Shown: positions 7,138-16,458 of the stretch, piece after piece
Position numbering within the stretch: the first letter of the stretch is position 1
How the letters are laid out: the number at the start of each line of letters is the position of its first letter
Assembly: GCF_044386045.1 (NCBI RefSeq)
Contig: NZ_JBISCD010000040.1
Span: forward strand, 1,054,001 to 1,118,000
Reading direction: 5' to 3'
Source of the DNA: Thalassobellus sediminis
GTDB taxonomy: Bacteria; Bacteroidota; Bacteroidia; Flavobacteriales; Flavobacteriaceae
DNA: 64,000 nt
The notes under the pieces: model-generated
What the model saw: only the letters and a program-made list of their open reading frames with translations
Database searches by the model: none
Told to the model about the DNA's origin: nothing
Program-made: the position numbers and the translations under genes

Positions 7138-9901
7138 TTTCTAAACGGGTTGAGAATTCTGGATTTATTTCTAAAGTGTTTATACCTGTTTTAGTAAAAT
7201 CTGGTTGTTTATCAAAATAGATTTTAGGATCTTTTTTAAAAGGTTCAATTTCAAAAATAAGAGGTGTGTCTTTTTTTAATGTAATATCTGTTAGATTGAT
7301 AGACCAAGTGGTGTCATTATTAAAATTATCTGCAACCAAATTCTTACCAGAATAGCATGTTATTTTATCGCCAGAATAATTGATTCTTAAATACACATTT
7401 TTATATGCGTCTACTTGATCTTTGTTTAAAGTAAGTTGATAGCGATAAGGAGTAAAACCAAAATCTTTAAATTGTATTGGTTTTTCTGTTATTACAGGTT
7501 TTGTTTTATTGCGAACAGTATCCCAAGGCGCAGGAATTTTGTATTGTTCTGTGTTTAGCCAGCTTATATCTGTTGGAATACATATTTTGTTTGCGTTATA
7601 GAATTCAACTTCTAAAACACCAACAAAGGCTTTTTTGTTTTTTAAATAAGGAAAATCTAATAGGATGTCATTCTCTCCTTTTTTTAAATAACCTGTAAAG
7701 TCTAATTCGTTAGTTTTTTCAATAGCTATGTTTTGGTTTAGCCATTTGCCATTGATACGAATTATACATGTTTCTTCTGCTAGAAAATGAAAAGTAGCTT
7801 TTTTAATATCGGCAGTATTTTCAAGTTTAAATGCTTTAAAAAACTGTTTGTGATACATCTCATTTTTGCCTTTATAATGTTCTGGTGAAATTTGAAGCCA
7901 TTTTGCTTCATTAATTAAATCGACTTTTTCAAGCTTAAAATTGATGTGCTTATTCTCGTTTTTTATGGTGTAGTATTTAAAGCCGTTTTTAGTTTTTCCT
8001 GATAATTTTAAGGCGCTGTTTAATGCTATAACTTGATCGGTTTCATGAGTTGAAAATACTTTTATATTTTCATTTTTATCCATTGTTAAATTGGCTGTAG
8101 AGAGAAAAGCATAGGTTTTGTTTCTGCTTTTTAAATACCAAAAAGTGTCCATTTGCTTTTCTGATAATACAAAAACACGCTTTACTGAACCATTAGTATT
8201 TTTAATAATAATAGGATTGTTTAGACCTGTTTTAATAGACTTTAAGAAATAAATATTATTCGTTTTTTCTTGTTTTCTACCATTAATAGTAATTGTTTCA
8301 ATGTTTTTTGAATCAAATAAAAACTCGGTATTTATGTTTTTAGATTCTTTAAAATACCAATCTTCAGTTTTCTTATTTTCAATATTACAAATGGGTTGTG
8401 CTGTAGCATACTTTAGTATGTTATGTCCCATTTTAAGATTTACAGGCCATATAAAAACAGTGCTATCTTCTATTTTTATTGGTGAAGATGGCATTTTAAT
8501 ATCTCCTTCTTTTAATTTAATATGAAATTGAACATCTTGCTTTGTAGACTTTTTATACCCTCTATAATAATTTGAAACAAATAAATATCCGCTATTATCT
8601 TTTACTCTTAATGCGTATTGTAAATTATCTGGATTGTTATTATCTAAAGGAATAATAGGTGTCATGGGAGCAAGTTGCTCTCCAAACTCCGACAAGAAAT
8701 AATGTAAAGGTTTTAATTTATGATATGCTGATGCTATTTCACCAGTTTCTCTTATGGCCGCTTGAAAATCATAAGATATAATAGGGTATTCATTCCAATA
8801 GCCAGATTCATACCTTTCTTCATGTAATGTGGTATGTTTTCCAACAGGATTTAACCCGCCTGCAAATACATAATATCCTGGTAAATTACTTCCAGAAGCC
8901 ACGTTAGATGTTGCAATAGTAACACCATCAATAGGATTTAAAATAGGTCTTCTGTGTTCTGAAATTTGGTTGCCAATTCCTAATTCGCAAGTAAAGTAAG
9001 GGTATAACGAGTAATTTGGTTTGTATTTAGCAGTACTAGCTTCGTTACCTATACTTTGATCGTTTATAGGTTTGTTAAACACATAGCTGGCATTAGATTT
9101 TATTTTTTTAATATCGGTATTCCAAGGTGCAGCAGGGTAACCACCCCAAAGCGGAATCACTTCATTTTCTGGTGTAGAGGTATTTCTCCAGCCAGTAATA
9201 GTGTACATAGGTACATCCATACCATACTTTAAAGCCATATTTTTTAAAGTCATGATGTGTTTTTCGCCTCCTTTTCCTCTCCAATATTCGTTTTCTAATT
9301 GAATTCCAATAATAGGACCGTCATCTTTGTAATAAAGACCTTTTAATTGTTCTGAGATTTCACGATACCAATGGTCAACATGTTCTAGGTATTTGGCATC
9401 GTTGGTTCGTGGTTTAAAAGTTTTTTGGTTTACAATCCAATCTGGTAATCCGCCATTTCTAACTTCGCCATGACACCAAGGTCCAATACGTGGATATGCC
9501 CAAACATCATGTTTTTTACAAAGCTCTATAAAGTGTTTTAAGTTTTTACTGCCGTTCCAATTAAAAACACTTTTTTCCTCTTCATGATAAATCCAAAAAA
9601 CATAAGTAGAAATAATGGTAATACCATTGGCTTTCATTTTTAGAATTAATTCTTCCCACTTATCAGGATTACATCTTGAAAAATGAATTTCTCCCATAAC
9701 AGGAATCATAGGTTTTCCTGCTAATGATAAGAACTTGTTGTTAATAGTAATTTCTTTTCCAGCAAGTCCTGGGTTACCCATTTTTAAACTATTCTCAATA
9801 ATTTTAGGGGGTTCAATTTGTGCATCAATAGTAATGGTTTGACCATTTCCAGACACTGTTGATAATAATAAAAGGAGAATATAATGAAAGCGAAATTTCA
9901 T
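7127..9901 (-). CDS. Beta-galactosidase, glycoside hydrolase family 35
   Basis: 924 residues with an N-terminal signal peptide (MKFRFHYILLLLLSTVSGNG), so exported. The N-terminal (beta/alpha)8 domain shows GH35 motifs: PVMGEIHFSRCNPDKWEE, YVFWIYHEE, GPWCHGEVRNGGLP, IGIQLENEY (acid/base Glu205) and YFTCELGIG (nucleophile Glu306). The remaining 550 residues hold beta-rich domains, including two jelly-roll-like sections near the end. It would release terminal beta-galactose, here presumably from rhamnogalacturonan I side chains, given the PL11 and GH2 genes upstream. Third gene of the minus-strand operon, 28 bp after GH2. Confidence 0.9.
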   Translation of the reverse strand: MKFRFHYILLLLLSTVSGNGQTITIDAQIEPPKIIENSLKMGNPGLAGKEITINNKFLSLAGKPMIPVMGEIHFSRCNPDKWEELILKMKANGITIISTYVFWIYHEEEKSVFNWNGSKNLKHFIELCKKHDVWAYPRIGPWCHGEVRNGGLPDWIVNQKTFKPRTNDAKYLEHVDHWYREISEQLKGLYYKDDGPIIGIQLENEYWRGKGGEKHIMTLKNMALKYGMDVPMYTITGWRNTSTPENEVIPLWGGYPAAPWNTDIKKIKSNASYVFNKPINDQSIGNEASTAKYKPNYSLYPYFTCELGIGNQISEHRRPILNPIDGVTIATSNVASGSNLPGYYVFAGGLNPVGKHTTLHEERYESGYWNEYPIISYDFQAAIRETGEIASAYHKLKPLHYFLSEFGEQLAPMTPIIPLDNNNPDNLQYALRVKDNSGYLFVSNYYRGYKKSTKQDVQFHIKLKEGDIKMPSSPIKIEDSTVFIWPVNLKMGHNILKYATAQPICNIENKKTEDWYFKESKNINTEFLFDSKNIETITINGRKQEKTNNIYFLKSIKTGLNNPIIIKNTNGSVKRVFVLSEKQMDTFWYLKSRNKTYAFLSTANLTMDKNENIKVFSTHETDQVIALNSALKLSGKTKNGFKYYTIKNENKHINFKLEKVDLINEAKWLQISPEHYKGKNEMYHKQFFKAFKLENTADIKKATFHFLAEETCIIRINGKWLNQNIAIEKTNELDFTGYLKKGENDILLDFPYLKNKKAFVGVLEVEFYNANKICIPTDISWLNTEQYKIPAPWDTVRNKTKPVITEKPIQFKDFGFTPYRYQLTLNKDQVDAYKNVYLRINYSGDKITCYSGKNLVADNFNNDTTWSINLTDITLKKDTPLIFEIEPFKKDPKIYFDKQPDFTKTGINTLEINPEFSTRLEIKN

Positions 9902-9929
9902 ATAATTAAAAATCTTTAAGTGATGCTAT

Positions 9930-12770
9930 TTATGGATTCTCTTTTACATAAGAATTCCATACTTCTCGTTCTTTCTTTTCAAATAACTCATTAATAATGT
10001 CTAATGAAATCGTGTCATTAGGTTTAAAATCATTTGAATTCATATAGTTTATAATGCTTTTGTATAATTGTTTTGCTACAGGTTGGTTGTTATTAACTTC
10101 ATCTAAATTAATACTGCAAACCATTAGTTTTCCTTCGCCTACATGTGCTTCAAATAGCATTGCTAATCGTCTGTTTAAAAACCAAGTATCAATTGGTTGA
10201 ACAATGGGTCTAAAATTAGCAGGAAAATTTTCAAGATTCATGATTTGTTGTCTGTTTGCAACTTCCCACCATTGTAAATCGCCATAATAATCTGTTGGAA
10301 AATCATTAAACACAGGGTGTTTGTCTTTTAATAAAATACCAGTTGTATGTGGAGGTCTCATTTTAAACCAAGAGGTATTCCAAAAAACAGGAGTTTGGTA
10401 TTGTATAATGTCTTTTCCGTTTTCTACTTTACCTGCCGCTAACAATAATACGTTACCGCCCTGTTTTAAAATTTGAGTTGCTTTTGTATCTAAACTTTTG
10501 GTGATGTAGATATTGTTAGTATCAACTTTCGCCTCAGTTTTTGGATATACCCAAATATGCCATTGATTTGTGTAGTTTCCAACATGGACTTTTAAAGTTA
10601 ATTTTGAAGCCTTTGTTACAAAATTTAATGGAACATTAATGTTACCAAGTTCATTGCATTTTCCAATAGGAATAGCTTCTGAATTTAAATTGCCAGATTG
10701 AAGGATTGAATTTGTTTTATCTAATAATTCCCATTTTGCGTTTGAATCTTTTAAGGCTTCACCACTAAAATTGGTAACTTCAACGTTAGCTGTTAAAGTT
10801 TCATTATTATAAAAGGTGTATTTAGGAAGTCTTACAAGTGGCACAACATCATTACAAAACGATTTAAATTCTTTAGCAGAAACATATCCTTTTTCATCCC
10901 AAAAAGCATCTAAAACGCCAACTAAAGCAGTGCCTTGACCAGAGAAATCGTTTAAACTTAACAACTGAAAGCCTGCTAAATTAGGCGTTCTTAACGTCGC
11001 TTCAATTTCTTGCTTGTAGCAAGATGCTTGTAGTTTTCCAGATGCCATTAAAAAATCATGTGCTTGATCTGCCATATGATGATCTTTTAAATTTTCTTGA
11101 AAAAGCTCGAAATTCTTTGCTTTTAGCGGGCCAGTATATTTTTTAATTTCATCAAAATTAGGGTACACACACCATTGTCCCATTTCAAAAGTAACATAAG
11201 GCCTGTTTTGGTTTTCAGTTTTGTCTCTATAATCAAATGTATTTTGTGGTTGTTCGTTTTTCCAGTTTAAACCACGAGGTGGAGAGCGTACAATAAAATC
11301 GCTATTTTCAATAATAGACCAACTTCTACCAGTGGAAGCTCCTGTAAATACACGTTGCGGATCGTAGGTTCTAAAATGACTTACCCAATTTTCTAAATAA
11401 GGCACATAATTTCCTGAAGGTTCATTTCCATAAGCCATCATACAAAACGACGGGTGATTTCCGTAGGTATCAATAATGCGTTTTGTTTCTTCCATTAAAT
11501 AGGTGTCAATGGGTTTGCCATTTCCTAAACTCACAGAATATTTTGCCCAACTCGGACCTTCAACTTGAAGGTAAATCCCCGCTTTATCTGCTGCTATAAA
11601 GGCAGCTTCTGGCGGGCAATACGAATGAAAACGCATGTGGTTTAATCCGAATGATTTACATATTTCATAAATACGCGTCCATGAAGCTTCATCTGTTGGC
11701 GGATAACCTGTTAATGGAAATACGCTACATTCTGTAGTGCCTCTTAAAGATATTGGAGTGCCATTTATTTTAAAATGTTTATCTTCTATAGTGAATGCTC
11801 GCATTCCGAAAATAGCTTCTTTTGCATCTTGAATACCACCTTTATCTTCTATAGTGACTTCAATGTTATATAAGTTTGGGTCAAACTCGCTCCAAGTTTT
11901 AAAATCATCACCCATTGGGGTTTTAATTGAAAGCTCACTTGTTTCATTTTCAAATATGAATGACGAAGGTTTTAAACTATGCTCATGATTGAGTCCATTT
12001 ATTTTAATAGAAACTTGAATGTTTTTCTGAGCTTTTTTGTTCAGAATAATTTTAGCTTGAATATTTTTATCGCCAAGATTAGGTGTTATTTTAAGTTGAT
12101 TAATTTTGTATTCATTGATTGGGTATAAAACCATATTTCCAACAATACCGTTCCAATTTCCTTGTGTATGGTCTGAAATACTATGAGAATTAATTCCAAC
12201 ATCTAAATCTCTAATGGCATTATCCACACGAATAGTTACTGTGTGCTTTCCTGGTTTTATGTTTTGGTTAAAAGTATATTGGTGAGATGCCGACAAACTG
12301 TTATGAGAACCACCATAAACTGTATCTATCCAAACCTGTGTTTGCCAATGTGGTCTTTCTAATTCTAAACCTATGGTTTTGTTGTTCCATTTTTCTGGAA
12401 TTATAATGTCTTTTTGATACCAAGCTGCACCTACATAATGTTTGTTGGGTGTTAACCAAAACGGAAATTTTAAGCTGTCTTTTTTTCTGTATTTACGCAT
12501 TGCTGGATTAAAAAACCAGGTGCTATCGTATATGCTTCCTGTCCATTCGGTTGTTAATGTTGGATTGTCTCCAATGCCTTTATCTCTTAAAGAACTTGGT
12601 AGTTGAATGGTGTCTTTGAATTTAAGAGTTTGCCATTTTTCTTTTAAACCAACGTTTTCTTTGTCTAGTCTGTACGACCAATTTCCTTCTAAATTAATTT
12701 GTTTAGTAGGTGAAGTGCATTGAAAAAGAGAAAAAATTAAAAAAAAGGTTAGTAATGGTTTTATTGACAT
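9930..12770 (-). CDS. Glycoside hydrolase family 2 protein, lipoprotein
   Basis: 946 residues. Lipobox LFQC (Cys at about residue 18) places it on the envelope. Domain order: a sugar-binding jelly roll (about 25-220, with AAWYQKDIIIPEKW), an immunoglobulin-like domain, then the TIM barrel starting near 330 (INGTPISLRGTTECSVFP). Catalytic residues by family rule: acid/base Glu at about 448 in MAYGNEPSG and nucleophile Glu at about 530 in TFEMGQW. GH2 covers beta-galactosidase, glucuronidase and others; substrate is not assignable, but the pectin context suggests action on rhamnogalacturonan side chains or released oligosaccharides. Middle gene of the operon, 72 bp after the PL11 gene. Confidence 0.85.
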   Translation of the reverse strand: MSIKPLLTFFLIFSLFQCTSPTKQINLEGNWSYRLDKENVGLKEKWQTLKFKDTIQLPSSLRDKGIGDNPTLTTEWTGSIYDSTWFFNPAMRKYRKKDSLKFPFWLTPNKHYVGAAWYQKDIIIPEKWNNKTIGLELERPHWQTQVWIDTVYGGSHNSLSASHQYTFNQNIKPGKHTVTIRVDNAIRDLDVGINSHSISDHTQGNWNGIVGNMVLYPINEYKINQLKITPNLGDKNIQAKIILNKKAQKNIQVSIKINGLNHEHSLKPSSFIFENETSELSIKTPMGDDFKTWSEFDPNLYNIEVTIEDKGGIQDAKEAIFGMRAFTIEDKHFKINGTPISLRGTTECSVFPLTGYPPTDEASWTRIYEICKSFGLNHMRFHSYCPPEAAFIAADKAGIYLQVEGPSWAKYSVSLGNGKPIDTYLMEETKRIIDTYGNHPSFCMMAYGNEPSGNYVPYLENWVSHFRTYDPQRVFTGASTGRSWSIIENSDFIVRSPPRGLNWKNEQPQNTFDYRDKTENQNRPYVTFEMGQWCVYPNFDEIKKYTGPLKAKNFELFQENLKDHHMADQAHDFLMASGKLQASCYKQEIEATLRTPNLAGFQLLSLNDFSGQGTALVGVLDAFWDEKGYVSAKEFKSFCNDVVPLVRLPKYTFYNNETLTANVEVTNFSGEALKDSNAKWELLDKTNSILQSGNLNSEAIPIGKCNELGNINVPLNFVTKASKLTLKVHVGNYTNQWHIWVYPKTEAKVDTNNIYITKSLDTKATQILKQGGNVLLLAAGKVENGKDIIQYQTPVFWNTSWFKMRPPHTTGILLKDKHPVFNDFPTDYYGDLQWWEVANRQQIMNLENFPANFRPIVQPIDTWFLNRRLAMLFEAHVGEGKLMVCSINLDEVNNNQPVAKQLYKSIINYMNSNDFKPNDTISLDIINELFEKKEREVWNSYVKENP

Positions 12771-12842
12771 TGGTAAAAAGTTGTTTAATTATGAATTTAG
12801 AATAGTAAATAAAATGAATATTCTTTTTTTTATTTAGAGTAC

Positions 12843-15050
12843 TTATTTTAAGAATATTTTAAATGCATGAATACCAGTTTCATCTTTAATTTTTATAAAA
12901 TAAAGTCCCGTTGTATATCCTTTTAAATCTACACTTTTAATATTATTAGCTTGTTTTTGAAGCAATAATTTACCAATACTATTATAAACATTAATAGTTC
13001 CATTATTTGCTCCACTTATATAAACTTTTCCTGAAGTAGGGTTAGGGTATAGTTTTATTTTTGAACTATTTATTTCTTTAGCATCAACAGATAAAGTTTC
13101 ATTAGCTAAATAAATATTTGGAGCCGCAGGAACTGGCATATCAGTACCTAAAAAGAAACCAGTATGGGCAGGTTGGTTATATGCTACATTTTGCCAAGCA
13201 ATACTAGTTCTGTAAACAGGGTCATGCATTAAGGTGAAGATGCGTTCTGTTGGCATGTCTTTAGAAGACATTATTACAAGATATGTGTTGTTTGATGCAC
13301 GCCAAATAATTTCTTCTCTCCAATCACCAATTATATCTGCAATTAAACAAGGATTTGATTTAGAACTATTGTTACTAGCTAATTCAAGTCCATCATAATT
13401 ATATGCTGTTAAAACTCGACTAGTTCCGCTACCATTCCATTCGGTAATTACAGTTCTATCTACAAGCTCTCTTGATAAATCGCCATCATACCAAGCAGCC
13501 ATGTTGTAGGAAGCACCATTACCTGCTGTGGTTGGGTAAGTTGTTGAAATTACATTTCCGTTTACATCGTGTATTCCAGTGCCATCAGATGCCCATGCTT
13601 CAGCTCCAGGATAGTTTGGGTCAATATCGGCTATTAAACATCTGCCAATATCTGCTGTTCCACTATTTTGATTTACTTGCCAAAATATTTCTCCTAGTTG
13701 GTTTCCTCTAAAATCGGTTTTTGGAATCACATTAGTATGAAAAGCTCCAAAGTTTCCAAGAGGAGTATTTCTACTATATCCTGCTGATTCATGACAAGTA
13801 AAATATTCTAGACCAGGACTGTTTGGATTAAAGTCGCCTAAATGACTAGCGTCTCCATGTTTGTAACCAGTAGAATTGAAAGGTGTTCCATCATCATCAA
13901 CAGTTAAAGAACCGTAAATTATTTCATCTTTTCCGTCTTGATCAACATCTCCAACAGTTACACTATGATTTCCTTGCTCCTCGTATTGACTACCGGCTGT
14001 ATTAGAATCGAATACCCATTTGTTTTGTAAGTTTGTGCCATCAAAGTCCCATGCCGCTAAAACCGTACGAGTATAGTATCCTCTGCAAAATACTACACTT
14101 GGGTGTACACCATCAAGATAAGCCACACATGCTAAAAAACGATCGACCCTATTTCCATAATTATCTCCCCAGCTAGAAACACTACCTCTTGCAGGAATAT
14201 AATCTACGGTATTAATAAAAGCTCCTGTTTCACCAGAAAAAACACTTAAATATTCAGGGCCGCTTAAAACATAGCCATTACTGTTACGGTAGTCAGCATT
14301 TTCATTTCCTAAAATGGTTCCTTCACTGTCAGTACTTCCGTCTGCTGTTTTACATACTAATTCGGCTTTTCCATCACCGTTTAAATCGTACACCATAAAT
14401 TGAGTGTAATGCGATCCAGATCTTATGTTTTTTCCTAAATTAATTGTCCATAAAACGGTTCCATCCATTTCTAGGCCTTGCAAAATAGTATTTCCAGTAT
14501 ATCCGCTATGAGCGTTATCTTTTGCGTTTGTTGGATACCATTTAAGGATAATTTCATACTGACCATCACCATCTAAATCACCAACAGATGCGTCGTTTGC
14601 GTCATAGGTGTAAGTCACATTGTCTGGTGTTGTTCCTCCAGTTGGAGCAGAAATAGGTATTTTTTTGTAAATTTTATCCCAAGGTTCTACGGGTACTGAA
14701 AGCGATTGTTCTTCACCATCTATTACTGCGGCAACACTATATGAACCCGGAAAAAATGCGGTATTATCTGCAAAGTTACTAGCGCCAGTAATTGGTGTTG
14801 AATTTAATTTTGTTGAGCCTCTGTAAACATTGTAGGAAGCATTTGTAAATTCTGTTCCTAAAATTCTCCAACTTACTAAAACGGTATTACTACTAATTCT
14901 AATAGGAAGTACACCTCGGTCTAAATCTTCCATTTGCCTTTGAGCTATAGTTGTTAAGGAAAACAATATAAATACCAAAAGAAGTAGGTTCTTTTTGAAG
15001 AGGTTTATCAAAATTGTTTCTGTTTTATTTGTGTGTAATATCTTATTCAT
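12843..15050 (-). CDS. Rhamnogalacturonan lyase, polysaccharide lyase family 11, T9SS substrate
   Basis: 735 residues from the ATG at 15050; a TTG twelve codons upstream is unlikely because it overlaps the predicted -7 box. A long signal peptide ends near TIAQRQMEDLDRG. The body shows PL11 features: the start motif RQMEDLDRGVLPI, repeated calcium-binding propeller motifs (DLDGDGQYEIILKW, DLNGDGKAELVCKT, DVDQDGKDEIIYG), CRGYYTRTVLAAWDFDG, and RTSIAWQNVAYNQPAH near the end. It cleaves the rhamnogalacturonan I backbone by beta-elimination. The last 75 residues (KLYPNPTSGKVYI... to IKIFLK) form a type A sorting domain for the type IX secretion system. First gene of the pectin operon. Confidence 0.95.
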   Translation of the reverse strand: MNKILHTNKTETILINLFKKNLLLLVFILFSLTTIAQRQMEDLDRGVLPIRISSNTVLVSWRILGTEFTNASYNVYRGSTKLNSTPITGASNFADNTAFFPGSYSVAAVIDGEEQSLSVPVEPWDKIYKKIPISAPTGGTTPDNVTYTYDANDASVGDLDGDGQYEIILKWYPTNAKDNAHSGYTGNTILQGLEMDGTVLWTINLGKNIRSGSHYTQFMVYDLNGDGKAELVCKTADGSTDSEGTILGNENADYRNSNGYVLSGPEYLSVFSGETGAFINTVDYIPARGSVSSWGDNYGNRVDRFLACVAYLDGVHPSVVFCRGYYTRTVLAAWDFDGTNLQNKWVFDSNTAGSQYEEQGNHSVTVGDVDQDGKDEIIYGSLTVDDDGTPFNSTGYKHGDASHLGDFNPNSPGLEYFTCHESAGYSRNTPLGNFGAFHTNVIPKTDFRGNQLGEIFWQVNQNSGTADIGRCLIADIDPNYPGAEAWASDGTGIHDVNGNVISTTYPTTAGNGASYNMAAWYDGDLSRELVDRTVITEWNGSGTSRVLTAYNYDGLELASNNSSKSNPCLIADIIGDWREEIIWRASNNTYLVIMSSKDMPTERIFTLMHDPVYRTSIAWQNVAYNQPAHTGFFLGTDMPVPAAPNIYLANETLSVDAKEINSSKIKLYPNPTSGKVYISGANNGTINVYNSIGKLLLQKQANNIKSVDLKGYTTGLYFIKIKDETGIHAFKIFLK

Positions 15051-15083
15051 TTTAAATAGTTTAGCATGGTTTTTGGATGCTAT

Positions 15084-15131
15084 CAAATGTATATTTTACA
15101 TTTAAAAACTCTATCCTGTTGTATCCTGCTT
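15084..15131 (-). promoter_or_regulatory. Predicted promoter and tandem decamer upstream of the pectin operon
   Basis: Bases 15084-15091 read TACATTTG on the minus strand, a perfect TAnnTTTG box, about 34 bp before the PL11 start codon. Upstream, at 15112-15121 and 15122-15131, lie two adjacent decamers (TATCCTGTTG, TATCCTGCTT on +) that share seven leading bases. Two sites one helical turn apart, next to the -33 position, fit an activator or repressor binding site. Confidence 0.5.
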
Positions 15132-15298
15132 ATAAATTATTAAAAAGTAATTTTTGTTAACTCTTAATTCGAACTAAGTTTAATTAATAGCCTAAGTATA
15201 TTTCTCTCTTCATCTAAGATACAGTATATTTAGGACTAATTTTTGAGCTTGAATAAAAAAATTTTCATTTTAGATATTACAGTTAGAGAGATACAACT

Positions 15299-15931
15299 AT
15301 GAATTCTTTTTTCGATTTTTTATTTGGACAATATTCAATATATGAAACAATAGATATTGTGCTTGAAATAATAGCGGTAATCTTTGGTTTTTTATCTGTA
15401 TGGTATTCAAAACAAAATAATATTTTAGTATTTCCAACTGGGATAATTAGTACTGTTATTTTTGTTTATTTATTGTTTAAGTGGGAGTTGTTAGGTGATA
15501 TGATGATAAATGCCTACTATTTTATTATGAGCCTTTACGGTTGGTATATTTGGACACGAAAAGTTGATGAAAACCATGTAACTCCAATTTCAAAAATGTC
15601 GTTTAACGAGAAAAAAATAAGTGTAGCTATATTTTTAGCTACACTTATTTTTGTTTATTTAGTTTACAATGTATTTGATAAATGGACAAGTTGGGTCGCA
15701 TATGTTGATACGCTTACTACCGCTGTGTTTTTTGTAGGTATGTGGCTTATGGCAAAGAGAAAATTAGAGAATTGGATGTTTTGGATTGTAGGTGATTTAA
15801 TTTCAGTTCCATTATATTTTCATAAGGGATTTACATTTACAAGTTTACAATATTTAGTGTTTACAGTAATAGCTGTATTTGGTTATTTAACATGGAAGAA
15901 AAGTATAAACAAGAATCTGCAAATTGTGTAA
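15299..15931 (+). CDS. pnuC: PnuC-type vitamin transporter, probably nicotinamide riboside
   Basis: 210 residues with about seven hydrophobic segments, the PnuC topology. Family marks: ALIFGFLSVWYSKQNN-like opening (EIIAVIFGFLSVWYSKQNN), NAYYFIMSLYGWYIW, and the substrate-site region NWMFWIVGDLISVPLYF. PnuC proteins carry unphosphorylated vitamins by facilitated diffusion and rely on a cytoplasmic kinase for trapping. The next gene, overlapping by 40 bp, is a NadR-like kinase, which supports nicotinamide riboside as substrate. A second member of the family at 21584 sits in the thiamine operon, so a thiamine role here cannot be fully excluded. Confidence 0.88.
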   Translation: MNSFFDFLFGQYSIYETIDIVLEIIAVIFGFLSVWYSKQNNILVFPTGIISTVIFVYLLFKWELLGDMMINAYYFIMSLYGWYIWTRKVDENHVTPISKMSFNEKKISVAIFLATLIFVYLVYNVFDKWTSWVAYVDTLTTAVFFVGMWLMAKRKLENWMFWIVGDLISVPLYFHKGFTFTSLQYLVFTVIAVFGYLTWKKSINKNLQIV

Positions 15932-16458
15932 AAGTAGTTTTGTTTGGTCCTGAATCAACAGGTAAAACAACTTTGTCTAGGCAATTGGCTAGACATTATA
16001 ATTCTAGTTGGGTACCTGAGTTTGCGAGAGAGTATCTTCAAGATAAATGGAATAATGAGCGAAAAACATTTGAAGTCGATGATTTGTTACCCATTGCAGA
16101 AGGTCAAATAAAACTTGAAAATGAATTGGCAAAAAAAACAAATACAGTTTTAATTTGTGATACCGATTTATTAGAAACCAAAGTGTATTCTGAAGCTTAT
16201 TACTCTGGGAGTTGTGATTCTGTACTTGAAAAGCATGCGTTAGAAAATACGTACGATTTGTATTTTTTAACCTATATTGACACGCCTTGGGAAGCTGATG
16301 ATTTGCGTGATAAACCAGCACTTAGAGAAAAAATGTTTAAAGCTTTTGAGGAAGCATTGGTTGTAAATAAAAGGCCTTATGTGTTATTAAAAGGAAATAA
16401 AAAAGAACGTTTAGAATTAGCAATTAAACATATTGATTTACTATTAAAAAATAATTAA
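15892..16458 (+). CDS. NadR-like ATPase / nicotinamide riboside kinase
   Basis: 188 residues with a P-loop near the start (GPESTGKT, 19-26), then VPEFAREYL, the LICDTDLLETKVYSE Walker B-like strand and a LID-like region (DTPWEADDLRDK). These are the marks of the kinase domain of NadR, here without the adenylyltransferase and DNA-binding domains of the enterobacterial protein. It would phosphorylate nicotinamide riboside to nicotinamide mononucleotide and trap it after entry through PnuC. The start codon lies inside pnuC (40 bp overlap) and the stop overlaps the next start (TAATG), so the genes are translationally linked. Confidence 0.85.
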   Translation: MEEKYKQESANCVKVVLFGPESTGKTTLSRQLARHYNSSWVPEFAREYLQDKWNNERKTFEVDDLLPIAEGQIKLENELAKKTNTVLICDTDLLETKVYSEAYYSGSCDSVLEKHALENTYDLYFLTYIDTPWEADDLRDKPALREKMFKAFEEALVVNKRPYVLLKGNKKERLELAIKHIDLLLKNN

